Assembly (NCBI GenBank): GCA_964620555.1
Contig: CAZUGZ010000004.1
Coordinates: 8,939 to 72,938, forward strand
Source of the DNA: JAPOQD01 sp964620555
Lineage (GTDB): Bacteria > Pseudomonadota > Gammaproteobacteria > Pseudomonadales > Halieaceae
Direction of reading: 5' to 3'
Length of the DNA stretch: 64,000 nt
In this document: piece after piece, positions 44,779 to 51,912 of the stretch
Position numbering within the stretch: position 1 is the first letter of the stretch
How the letters are laid out: each line of letters begins with the position of its first letter
Translations under genes and position numbers: made by a program
The notes under the pieces: generated by a model
Databases searched by the model: none
What the model was told of the DNA's origin: nothing
Seen by the model: the letters and a program-made list of their open reading frames with translations, nothing else

Positions 44779-45513
44779 ATGGAACTGATCCACGGTATTC
44801 ACGCGGTATCTTCCCTGCTGCGCAACCGGCCCCGACAGGTACCGCGGGTCTGGCTGCGAGCCGACGCCAGCGGTCCGCGCCTCACCGCCCTGCTGAAGCT
44901 GGCCCGGGACCAGGGCGTAGCGGTGCAGCGCTGCAGCAAGGCCGAACTGGACCAACTGTTCGATGGCAGTCACCAGGGAGTGGTGGCGGAAGTGCTAGCC
45001 GGGGAGCCCCGGTGGGACGAGCAAACCCTCTACCAACGCCTGCAAAAGCTGAACCACCCCGCCCTGCTGCTGGTGCTGGACGGCGTTACCGACCCGCACA
45101 ATCTCGGTGCCTGCCTGCGCAGCGCCGACGCCGCCGGAGCGGATGCGGTACTGGTTCCCAGGGACCGGTCCGCCGCGCTCAACGCCACCGTGCGCAAAGT
45201 GGCCTGCGGGGCAGCGGAAACCGTGCCGCTGGTGCGGGTAGGCAACCTGGCCCGCACCCTGAAGGCATTGAAGGCGCAGGGGGTGTGGCTGTACGGTGCG
45301 ACGGCGGAGGCGTCCCGTTCCCTCTACGATTGTGAGCTGACGGATTCCTGCGCCCTGGTCCTCGGAGCCGAGGGCGCCGGCCTGCGGCGCCTGACCAGGG
45401 AGTATTGCGACCACCTGGTGGCGCTGCCCATGGCGGGGTCGGTGAATTCACTCAATGTCTCGGTTGCCGCCGGCATCTGCCTGTTCGAGGTGGTGCGCCA
45501 GCGCGGCCGGTAG
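44779..45513 (+). CDS. rlmB: 23S rRNA (guanosine-2251-2'-O)-methyltransferase
   Basis: SpoU-family (SPOUT) methyltransferase that modifies G2251 of 23S rRNA. The protein has 244 residues. An N-terminal substrate-binding domain (LIHGIHAVSSLLRN; HQGVVAEV) is followed by the knotted catalytic domain with LDGVTDPHNLGACLRSADAAGADAVLVP, ALVLGAEGAGLRRL and MAGSVNSLNVSVAAGICLFE, all standard motifs. It is an operon partner of rnr. Confidence 0.95.
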   Translation: MELIHGIHAVSSLLRNRPRQVPRVWLRADASGPRLTALLKLARDQGVAVQRCSKAELDQLFDGSHQGVVAEVLAGEPRWDEQTLYQRLQKLNHPALLLVLDGVTDPHNLGACLRSADAAGADAVLVPRDRSAALNATVRKVACGAAETVPLVRVGNLARTLKALKAQGVWLYGATAEASRSLYDCELTDSCALVLGAEGAGLRRLTREYCDHLVALPMAGSVNSLNVSVAAGICLFEVVRQRGR

Positions 45514-45539
45514 CGGGCAATCAGACAAGCCTGAAGGTT

Positions 45540-45568
45540 TTGCATTGGATCGCCGATCGGTATAGAAT
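45540..45568 (+). promoter_or_regulatory. Promoter of rpsU
   Basis: A -35 TTGCAT (45540-45545) and -10 TAGAAT (45563-45568) with a 17-bp spacer, both close to consensus, lie 65 bases upstream of the rpsU start. This gives the rpsU-yqeY-dnaG cluster its own promoter separate from rnr-rlmB. Confidence 0.6.
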
Positions 45569-45633
45569 TCGCGCCCCCAAATGAATCCGTGTCAGGGGAC
45601 ACCAGGGACCAGCCAATGACAGGTACTGCTTGA

Positions 45634-45849
45634 ATGCCCTACATCAAGGTCAAGGAAAACGAGCCTTTTGACGTCGCCCTGCGCCGTTTCAAGCGCTCCT
45701 GCGAAAAGGCCGGCATATTGGCCGAAATTCGCAAACGCGAACACTATGAAAAACCCACCACAGTGCGCAAACGTGCTGCGGCAGCAGCGGTCAAGCGCCA
45801 CGCCAAGAAGACTTTCCGCGAGAACAAGAAACGGGTCCGACTGTACTGA
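45634..45849 (+). CDS. rpsU: 30S ribosomal protein S21
   Basis: Ribosomal protein of 71 residues, the standard length, strongly basic: PYIKVKENEPFDVALRRFKR at the start, KRHAKKTFRENKKRVRLY at the end. It is the first gene of a macromolecular synthesis cluster, followed by yqeY after 3 bp and dnaG. Confidence 0.97.
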   Translation: MPYIKVKENEPFDVALRRFKRSCEKAGILAEIRKREHYEKPTTVRKRAAAAAVKRHAKKTFRENKKRVRLY

Positions 45850-45852
45850 AGC

Positions 45853-46326
45853 ATGGGCAATTCACCCCTGCAGGACGCCATTCAGGCGGCCATGAAAGCC
45901 GCCATGAAAGCCAGGGACAAACCCCGCCTTTCCACCATCCGCCTGATGCGGTCCGAGATCAAACGCATCGAAGTCGACGAGCGCGTCGAACTCGACGACA
46001 TGCGTATCCTGGCGGTTCTCGACAAGATGGTAAAACAGCGCCGCGACTCGGCTCGTCAATACGACGACGGGGGCCGTACCGACCTGGCCGAGCAGGAACG
46101 GGCTGAAATCGGCGTGATTCAGGAATTCCTGCCGCAACCGCTCGACGAAGCGGAAATCAACGCCGTGATCGAGGAAATTCTGATCGCCACCGGCGCCACC
46201 GACATGCGCGCCATGGGCCGGGTGATGGGACAGCTCAAACCGAGGCTGCAGGGCCGGGCCGACCTCGGACTGGTCAGCCAGCAGGTAAAACAGCGCCTTG
46301 CCCAGCGCTCCGCCGACAGCCACTGA
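45853..46326 (+). CDS. yqeY: GatB/YqeY domain protein
   Basis: Protein of 157 residues resembling the C-terminal tRNA-binding domain of the GatB amidotransferase subunit, found alone in many bacteria between rpsU and dnaG. Segments: AMKARDKPRLSTIRLMRSEIK, RRDSARQYDDGGRTDLAEQE and GRVMGQLKPRLQGRADLGLVSQQVKQRL in pieces. Its role is not firmly established; tRNA binding is assumed from the family. It starts 3 bp after the rpsU stop. Confidence 0.93.
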   Translation: MGNSPLQDAIQAAMKAAMKARDKPRLSTIRLMRSEIKRIEVDERVELDDMRILAVLDKMVKQRRDSARQYDDGGRTDLAEQERAEIGVIQEFLPQPLDEAEINAVIEEILIATGATDMRAMGRVMGQLKPRLQGRADLGLVSQQVKQRLAQRSADSH

Positions 46327-46402
46327 GAGCGAACCCGACGACCATCAGTACCTGCTCGACCCGGGCGTCACGGCGCCGGTTTTCCGTGCTACTCTCTGAC
46401 CC

Positions 46403-48238
46403 ATGCCCGGACTGATACCACAAAGCTTTGTCGACGACCTGCTCGATCGGGTCGATATCGTGGAGGTGGTCGACCAGCGGGTCAAACTCAAAAAAACCGG
46501 TAAGAACTTCTCTGCCTGCTGCCCGTTCCACCAGGAAAAAACCCCCTCCTTCAGCGTCAGCCCGGACAAGCAGTTTTACTACTGTTTCGGCTGTGGGGCC
46601 GGCGGCAACGCGCTGGGTTTCATCATGGATTACGACAACCTGGCGTTTCCCCAGGCAGTGGAAGCGCTGGCCAGTACGGTGGGAATGCAGGTGCCCAGGG
46701 ACCGCGCCGGCAGCGCCCCGCCCCGGTCCGATCAGCGGGAGCTGTTCGCACTGCTGGCGCGGGCTGCCCGCTTCTACCAGCAGCAGCTTCGCCGGCACCC
46801 GCAACGCGCCGAGGCGGTGGACTATCTCAAGGGTCGCGGTCTGAGCGGAGAGATTGCCGCTCATTTCGGCCTCGGCTACGCCCCGCCCGGTTGGGACAAC
46901 CTGCTCACCGAACTGGATACGGATACCACCAGCCGCGCCCTGTTGCTGCGGGCCGGCCTGGTGGTGGAAAACGAAAGCAGGGGCCGCTACGACCGGTTTC
47001 GCCAGCGCATCATCTTTCCCATTCAGGACCAGCGCGGCCGGGTCGTGGCCTTTGGCGGCCGGGTGTTGGGTGAAGACCAGCCCAAGTACCTCAATTCACC
47101 GGAAACCGAGGTGTTTCACAAGGGCCTGGAACTGTACGGCCTGCACCAGGCGCGGCAGGCCAACCGGCAATTGCAGCGCCTGGTCGTGGTAGAGGGATAC
47201 CTGGACGTCATCGCGCTGGCACAGCACGGCATCACCGAGGTCGCCGCCACCCTGGGCACGGCTACCAGCACCGCACACCTCAAGAAAATCTACCGGCAAT
47301 GCAGCCAGATCGTGTTCTGTTTTGATGGCGACGAAGCGGGCCGCACGGCCGCCGCGCGGGCCCTGGAAGCCGCCCTGCCGGTCATGGAGGACGGCCGCCG
47401 GGCCCATTTTCTGTTGCTCCCCGAGGGGGAGGACCCGGACTCGCTGGTGCGCACGCGGGGCCCCGATCACTTTCGGCAGTTGCTGGAACAGGCCTCCCCC
47501 CTGGAACGGTACCTGTTCGATCACCTGGGCCGGGACCAGGACCTGGACGACATAGAGGGCCGGGCGCGCTTGAGCAAGCTGGCGCTACCCCTGCTGGGCA
47601 AGCTGCCGGCAGGGGTCTACAAACAGTTGATGCTGGAGGAACTGGCCAAACGCACGGGTTTGCCGGCCGCACAGGTGCAGGAGCTGGTGGAGCAGGCCTC
47701 CGCAGCCCGCCCGCAACGGCAGGCGGCGTCCGAGCCGGCGGGTCCGCCGGCCGGTGCCGCACAACACCGCTCCCGCCGGTACCAGCTTCGGGCTGAACCC
47801 GGGCTGCAGCGAGCCTCGCAGTCGGCGCTGTCACTGCTGCTGCACCGGCCGGAACTGGCGCAGGGGGTAGCCGACCTCGCCCCCCTGCAGGTGATGGACG
47901 ACGAACAGGTCAAGTTGCTGGTAGAGCTGTTGCAGACCCTGCGCAACGACCCCGAATCCACTACCGCCATGGTGCTGGGCCGCTGGTATGGCAGCCCCCA
48001 GAGCGAACTGCTCAATCGACTGGCCAGCCAGGAGCCACTGATTCCCGAAGAGGCGATCGAGCAAGAATTTACCGACACCCTGCGGCTGTTGCAGCAACAC
48101 AGCCAGCGACAGAACCTGAATGCCCTGATGGACCGGCTGAGAAACAAGAACTACGCCGAAATCAGTGCCGTGGAAAAGTCGGAAATCGAACGGGAACTGC
48201 GCAGCAACCGCAGTCTGGCAGAGGCACGAAGCCAGTGA
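46403..48238 (+). CDS. dnaG: DNA primase
   Basis: Synthesises RNA primers for replication. The protein has 611 residues. The zinc-binding domain shows CCPFHQEKTPSFSVSPDKQF and YYCFGCGAGGNALGF near the N-terminus. The TOPRIM catalytic core has LVVVEGYLDVIALAQHGI and FCFDGDEAGRTAAARALE. The C-terminal helicase-binding domain (about 460-611) is less conserved, with a Pro/Ala-rich linker before it. rpoD, which commonly follows dnaG in proteobacteria, is absent here; a cytochrome gene follows instead. Confidence 0.96.
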   Translation: MPGLIPQSFVDDLLDRVDIVEVVDQRVKLKKTGKNFSACCPFHQEKTPSFSVSPDKQFYYCFGCGAGGNALGFIMDYDNLAFPQAVEALASTVGMQVPRDRAGSAPPRSDQRELFALLARAARFYQQQLRRHPQRAEAVDYLKGRGLSGEIAAHFGLGYAPPGWDNLLTELDTDTTSRALLLRAGLVVENESRGRYDRFRQRIIFPIQDQRGRVVAFGGRVLGEDQPKYLNSPETEVFHKGLELYGLHQARQANRQLQRLVVVEGYLDVIALAQHGITEVAATLGTATSTAHLKKIYRQCSQIVFCFDGDEAGRTAAARALEAALPVMEDGRRAHFLLLPEGEDPDSLVRTRGPDHFRQLLEQASPLERYLFDHLGRDQDLDDIEGRARLSKLALPLLGKLPAGVYKQLMLEELAKRTGLPAAQVQELVEQASAARPQRQAASEPAGPPAGAAQHRSRRYQLRAEPGLQRASQSALSLLLHRPELAQGVADLAPLQVMDDEQVKLLVELLQTLRNDPESTTAMVLGRWYGSPQSELLNRLASQEPLIPEEAIEQEFTDTLRLLQQHSQRQNLNALMDRLRNKNYAEISAVEKSEIERELRSNRSLAEARSQ

Positions 48239-48304
48239 TCGGCCAACTCCGCAGGGTTTTCGATGGCAACCACATTCCGGCTTTTTGTTATCCGGCAGGT
48301 TATA

Positions 48305-48310
48305 TATAAT
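48305..48310 (+). promoter_or_regulatory. -10 element upstream of the cytochrome c5 gene
   Basis: A perfect TATAAT within an AT-rich run (48301-48310), about 37 bases before ATG 48347 and in the gap after dnaG. A T-rich stretch at 48282-48287 stands at -35 spacing but is a poor match. It suggests the cytochrome genes have their own transcript. Confidence 0.42.
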
Positions 48311-48346
48311 GCGGCGGTTTTCCCGGTAGCCCGTTGCGTGCGCACT

Positions 48347-48646
48347 ATGATCCGCTGCCTGATGGCCGTGTTGTTCGGTTTGGGTGTTGCCTGTCACGGG
48401 CAGGCTGATACGGTGGCCGAGCGCTACCGGGCAAGCTGTGCCGTGTGCCACGCGGCAGGTGTCGCCAATGCGCCCAGAACCGGGGTTCCCGCCGAGTGGG
48501 AACCGATTTTGGCCAAGGGCATGGAGGCGCTGTTGCAGACCGTGGAGCAGGGCCTGAACGCAATGCCGCCCAAGGGCATGTGTTTCGATTGCAGTGCCGC
48601 GGAAGTGGAGGCCCTGATCAAATTCATGGCCACGGAGAGGAACTAG
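48347..48646 (+). CDS. Cytochrome c5 family protein
   Basis: Periplasmic monohaem cytochrome of 99 residues from ATG 48347. It has a signal peptide (LMAVLFGLGVACHGQA), one haem site CAVCH, and the axial Met region AMPPKGMCFDCSAAEVEALIKF, where the extra Cys-x2-Cys pair matches the disulfide of cytochrome c5. It is a soluble electron carrier, probably to a terminal oxidase. A dihaem cytochrome c4 gene follows 41 bp downstream, so both are likely co-expressed. Confidence 0.88.
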   Translation: MIRCLMAVLFGLGVACHGQADTVAERYRASCAVCHAAGVANAPRTGVPAEWEPILAKGMEALLQTVEQGLNAMPPKGMCFDCSAAEVEALIKFMATERN

Positions 48647-48687
48647 GACGAACCCGTCGGGTGGAGAACCGAAGAGATGAAATCATC

Positions 48688-49323
48688 ATGAAACATGTGA
48701 TTGTTGCCCTCGGCCTGTCGCTGGGGCTGGTTACAACCGCGCTGGCCCAGGGCGATGCCGCCGCCGGCAAGGCAATTACCGCCGGCTGCGTCGCCTGCCA
48801 CGGCGTCGACGGAAACATTGCCGCATCGGCCTTTCCCAAACTGGCGGGCCAAAACGAGAAATACCTGCTCAAGCAGCTCCAGGATATTCGCAGCGGAGCC
48901 AGACCGGTGCCGACCATGGTCGGACAACTGGACGATTCCAGCGACCAGCAATTGGCCGATATGGCCGCCTGGTACGCCAGCCAGACGCCGAGCGGCGGTC
49001 AGGCCGACCCGGCGCTGGTGCCACTGGGGCAGAAAATCTATCGGGCCGGGCTCAGCAAACCCGGGGTAGCGGCCTGCACCGGCTGCCACGGCCCGCGCGG
49101 CAACGGCAACGCACCGGCGGGCTTTCCGGCACTGGCCGGTCAGCATGCCGACTACCTTGCCGACCAGTTGCGCCGCTTCCGAGCGGGAGCCGAATACAGC
49201 CTGGAGGAAAACCCCGAAGCGCGCACCAACGACGGAGATGAACGCATGATGCGGGATACGGCAGCGCGCATGAGCGACCGCGAAATCGAGGCGGTGGCCA
49301 GCTACCTGGCCGGGTTGCACTGA
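48688..49323 (+). CDS. Dihaem cytochrome c4
   Basis: Periplasmic cytochrome of 211 residues. A signal peptide (VIVALGLSLGLVTTALAQ) is followed by two homologous haem domains with CVACH (about residue 37) and CTGCH (about 131). Methionine ligands are likely in PVPTMVGQL and in the DERMMRDTAARMSD region, and both domains share FPKLAGQNEKYLLKQL / FPALAGQHADYLADQL. It probably shuttles electrons to a cbb3- or aa3-type oxidase. dsbA begins 3 bp after the stop, suggesting a thiol-redox role for dsbA in cytochrome maturation. Confidence 0.93.
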   Translation: MKHVIVALGLSLGLVTTALAQGDAAAGKAITAGCVACHGVDGNIAASAFPKLAGQNEKYLLKQLQDIRSGARPVPTMVGQLDDSSDQQLADMAAWYASQTPSGGQADPALVPLGQKIYRAGLSKPGVAACTGCHGPRGNGNAPAGFPALAGQHADYLADQLRRFRAGAEYSLEENPEARTNDGDERMMRDTAARMSDREIEAVASYLAGLH

Positions 49324-49326
49324 CGC

Positions 49327-49965
49327 ATGACGGCGCCTTCCCTGGCCCGGCTCCTCGCCCTGTCGCTCTGCCTGCTGCCGGCGATGAATGTCCTGGCCGC
49401 GGAGGAGTTCGTGGAGGGCACCCACTACCAGTTGGTGGTTCCCGTCCAGCAAGGCGGCGACCCCGACCGGATCGAAGTGACGGAATTCTTCTGGTATGGC
49501 TGCATCCACTGCTACCACTTTGAGCCGCTGATCAGTCAGTGGACCAAAACCATTGCCGACGATGTCGACTACGTGGCCTCACCGGCGTTCTGGAACGCCG
49601 ACATGCGGGTTCACGCCCGGGCCTTCTACACTGCCAAGGCCCTGGGTGTGCTGGATACGCTGCACGACGCAATGTTCCAGGCCATCAATGTGGACCGCAA
49701 TCCCCTGCAGAACCAGCAGCAGTTGCGTCAACTGTTCGGTGGCTTCGGGGTAGATGCGACGGCCTTCGACAAGGCCTTCAATTCCTTTGGCGTGGCCAGC
49801 CAGTTGCGGCAGGCCGAGGCCCGGGCGCGGGGGGCGCGAATTACCGGCACCCCGGAACTGATGGTGGCCGGCAAGTACCGCATCAGCGGCAGCATGGCCG
49901 GCGGTCAGGCCGCAATGCTGAAAGTTGCGGATTTTCTGGTCGCCAAAGAGCGCGCCGCCCGCTGA
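49327..49965 (+). CDS. dsbA: Periplasmic thiol:disulfide interchange protein DsbA
   Basis: Periplasmic dithiol oxidase of 212 residues that introduces disulfide bonds. The signal peptide ends near AMNVLAAEE. The active site lies in EFFWYGCIHCYHFEP: the motif is CIHC rather than the usual CPHC, an unusual change in the dipeptide that sets redox potential. The cis-proline loop ITGTPELMV is kept, and the helical insert is of normal size. DsbB is not encoded nearby. The start follows the cytochrome c4 stop by 3 bp. Confidence 0.92.
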   Translation: MTAPSLARLLALSLCLLPAMNVLAAEEFVEGTHYQLVVPVQQGGDPDRIEVTEFFWYGCIHCYHFEPLISQWTKTIADDVDYVASPAFWNADMRVHARAFYTAKALGVLDTLHDAMFQAINVDRNPLQNQQQLRQLFGGFGVDATAFDKAFNSFGVASQLRQAEARARGARITGTPELMVAGKYRISGSMAGGQAAMLKVADFLVAKERAAR

Positions 49966-49981
49966 AGCGCCGAGCCGCGGG

Positions 49982-50986
49982 CTACAGACTCAACCACTCC
50001 GGCACCGGCAGGTCGTGGTTGGCCAGGAATACCGGATTGAACAACTTGCTCTGGTAGCGATTGCCGTAATCGCAAAGAATGGTGACGATAGTGTGACCGG
50101 GGCCAAGTTCCCGCGCCAGGCGCACGGCGCCGGCAATGTTGATGCCGCTGGAACCACCCAGGCACAGACCCTCCTGCCGCAGCAGATCGAAAATATAGGG
50201 CAGGGCCTCGGCATCGGTGATGCGAAAGGCATGGTCTACCCTGGCCTCTGCCACATTGTCGGTTACGTGATTGACGCCAATGCCCTCGACGATCGAAGTG
50301 CCCTCCGACTTGAGTTCGCCGCTGCGGAAATACTCGTACAGCGAAGCGCCTTCGGGGTCGGCAATGCCAATGGCGATGTTGGGGTCGAGTTCCTTGAGCC
50401 GGGTGGAGACCCCGGCCAGGGTGCCACCGGTACCCACGGCACAGACGAAACCATCGAGCTTGCCATCGCACTGCTGCCAGATTTCTTCGCCGGTGGTGCG
50501 CGCGTGGATCTCCAGGTTGGCGAGATTGTCGAACTGGCGCGCCCACAGGGCGCCGTGTGGCTCGGTCTGGTTGAGCTGTTCCGCCAACCGGCGGGCGGTG
50601 TGTATGTAGTGGTTTTCATCGCTGTAGGAGGTGGCCTGCACCAGCCGCAGGTCGGCACCCAGCAATTCCAGGGTGTCGATCTTTTCTTTGCTCTGGGTCA
50701 TGGGCATCACCACCACACTGCGGTAGCCCAGCGCATTGGCCAGCAGCGTCAAGCCGATACCGGTATTGCCGGCGGTGCCCTCGACGATGGTGCCGCCGGG
50801 TTCGAGCAGGCCCCTGTTGCGGGCGTCCTCGATAATGCCCAGCGCGGTCCGGTCCTTGACCGAACCGCCGGGGTTCAGAAACTCCGCCTTGCCGTAGATC
50901 CTGCATCCGGTGCTGGCCGAAGCCTCGCGCAACAGCAGCAACGGGGTATTGCCAATCAGTTGGGTGATGTCGGCCGCAACTTTCAC
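49982..50986 (-). CDS. Cysteine synthase family protein
   Basis: PLP-dependent enzyme of 334 residues of the O-acetylserine sulfhydrylase/cystathionine beta-synthase group. The PLP lysine lies in NPGGSVKDRTALGII, the phosphate/substrate loop reads VEGTAGNTGIGLT, and VCAVGTGGTLAGVS binds the cofactor phosphate. I choose GTG 50986 because GGAG lies 7 bases upstream on the minus strand; ATG 51025 in frame lacks this and adds a non-conserved segment. It is expected to form cysteine from O-acetylserine and sulfide. Convergent with dsbA, divergent from rubredoxin. Confidence 0.9.
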   Translation of the reverse strand: MKVAADITQLIGNTPLLLLREASASTGCRIYGKAEFLNPGGSVKDRTALGIIEDARNRGLLEPGGTIVEGTAGNTGIGLTLLANALGYRSVVVMPMTQSKEKIDTLELLGADLRLVQATSYSDENHYIHTARRLAEQLNQTEPHGALWARQFDNLANLEIHARTTGEEIWQQCDGKLDGFVCAVGTGGTLAGVSTRLKELDPNIAIGIADPEGASLYEYFRSGELKSEGTSIVEGIGVNHVTDNVAEARVDHAFRITDAEALPYIFDLLRQEGLCLGGSSGINIAGAVRLARELGPGHTIVTILCDYGNRYQSKLFNPVFLANHDLPVPEWLSL

Positions 50987-51131
50987 ATCAAAACTCCAGC
51001 ATTGAGGGACGCCACAGTATGCCATAGCGGCGGCGGCAAACCAGCCCACCATCAAACGGGGCGATTGTCTTGCACAGCAGCGCTCATCCCGATAGTGTTG
51101 CCCCCCGTCAGCAGCGGGGAGGAAACCGTCC

Positions 51132-51329
51132 ATGAACAGTTGGGAGTGTATCGTCTGCGGATATGTCTACGATGAGCGAGACGGTTGGCCCGAAGACGGT
51201 ATTGCACCGGGCACCCGCTGGGAAGACGTCCCGGAAGACTGGATGTGCCCCGAATGCGGGGTCGGTAAAGAGGACTTCGAATTACTGGAGCAGGGGCTGC
51301 CCGAGAGGGCCGCTCAGACCCCGCCATAG
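51132..51329 (+). CDS. Rubredoxin
   Basis: Small iron protein of 65 residues with both cysteine pairs, CIVCG near the N-terminus and CPECG near residue 42, and the usual aromatic residues (WECIVCGYVYDE, DWMCPECG). It carries electrons, for example to alkane hydroxylase or peroxide reduction systems. Its 3' end overlaps the 3' end of the left recG fragment by 16 bp in convergent orientation. A rubredoxin gene near recG is also found in pseudomonads. Confidence 0.95.
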   Translation: MNSWECIVCGYVYDERDGWPEDGIAPGTRWEDVPEDWMCPECGVGKEDFELLEQGLPERAAQTPP

Positions 51330-51902
51330 TGCTCCGCACTCCCCAGCCAGCGCCGCATCAGCCCATCGACCCGGTCGCCACCGCTCTCCAGTAACTCGTC
51401 GGCAAGTTGTTTCACCCGGGGCAACAGGTCGGCGTGCAGGCGCAGATCGGCGATGCGAAACTCCAGTGACCCGGTTTGCCGGGTACCCAGAACTTCACCG
51501 GGGCCGCGCAACTCCAGGTCCCGTTGCGCGATATAAAAGCCGTCGTCGCTCTCCCGGATGACACCGAGGCGGGCCTTGCCCTGCGGGTTCAAGGGTTGCT
51601 GGAAGAGCAACACACAGTGGCTGGAATCGGGACCGCGGCCGATCCGTCCCCGCAACTGGTGTAACTGGGCCAGACCCAGCCGTTCCGGGTTTTCGATAAT
51701 CATCAGGCTGGCGTTGGGGATGTCCACCCCGACTTCGATCACCGTGGTAGCGACCAGGAGCTGGATTGCGCCGGCCTTGAACTGCGCCATCAGCTCCGCC
51801 TTGCGCTCCGCCTCGAGGCGACCGTGCAGCAGCCCGATGGACACTCCGGGCAGCGCCGCCTGCAACTCGTGCCAGGTCGCCTGGGCCGCCTGCGCCTGCA
51901 GG
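51314..51902 (-). CDS. recG: RecG helicase, C-terminal fragment (left contig)
   Basis: About 195 residues of the C-terminal part of the RecG branch-migration helicase, cut off at the N gap. It includes helicase motifs V and VI (LLVATTVIEVGVDIPNASLM; QLHQLRGRIGRG), the RecG-specific ELRGPGEVLGTRQTGS, and a normal C-terminus. Its first 105 or so residues repeat, at about 60% identity, the same domain already present at the end of the fragment on the other side of the gap. It therefore cannot be the continuation of that copy. Confidence 0.88.
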
Positions 51903-51912
51903 NNNNNNNNNN
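51903..51912. other. Assembly gap (10 N)
   Basis: Ten unknown bases inside recG. A run of exactly 10 is a usual scaffolding placeholder, so the real distance is unknown. The flanks carry overlapping, non-identical parts of recG, see the findings. Confidence 0.97.
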
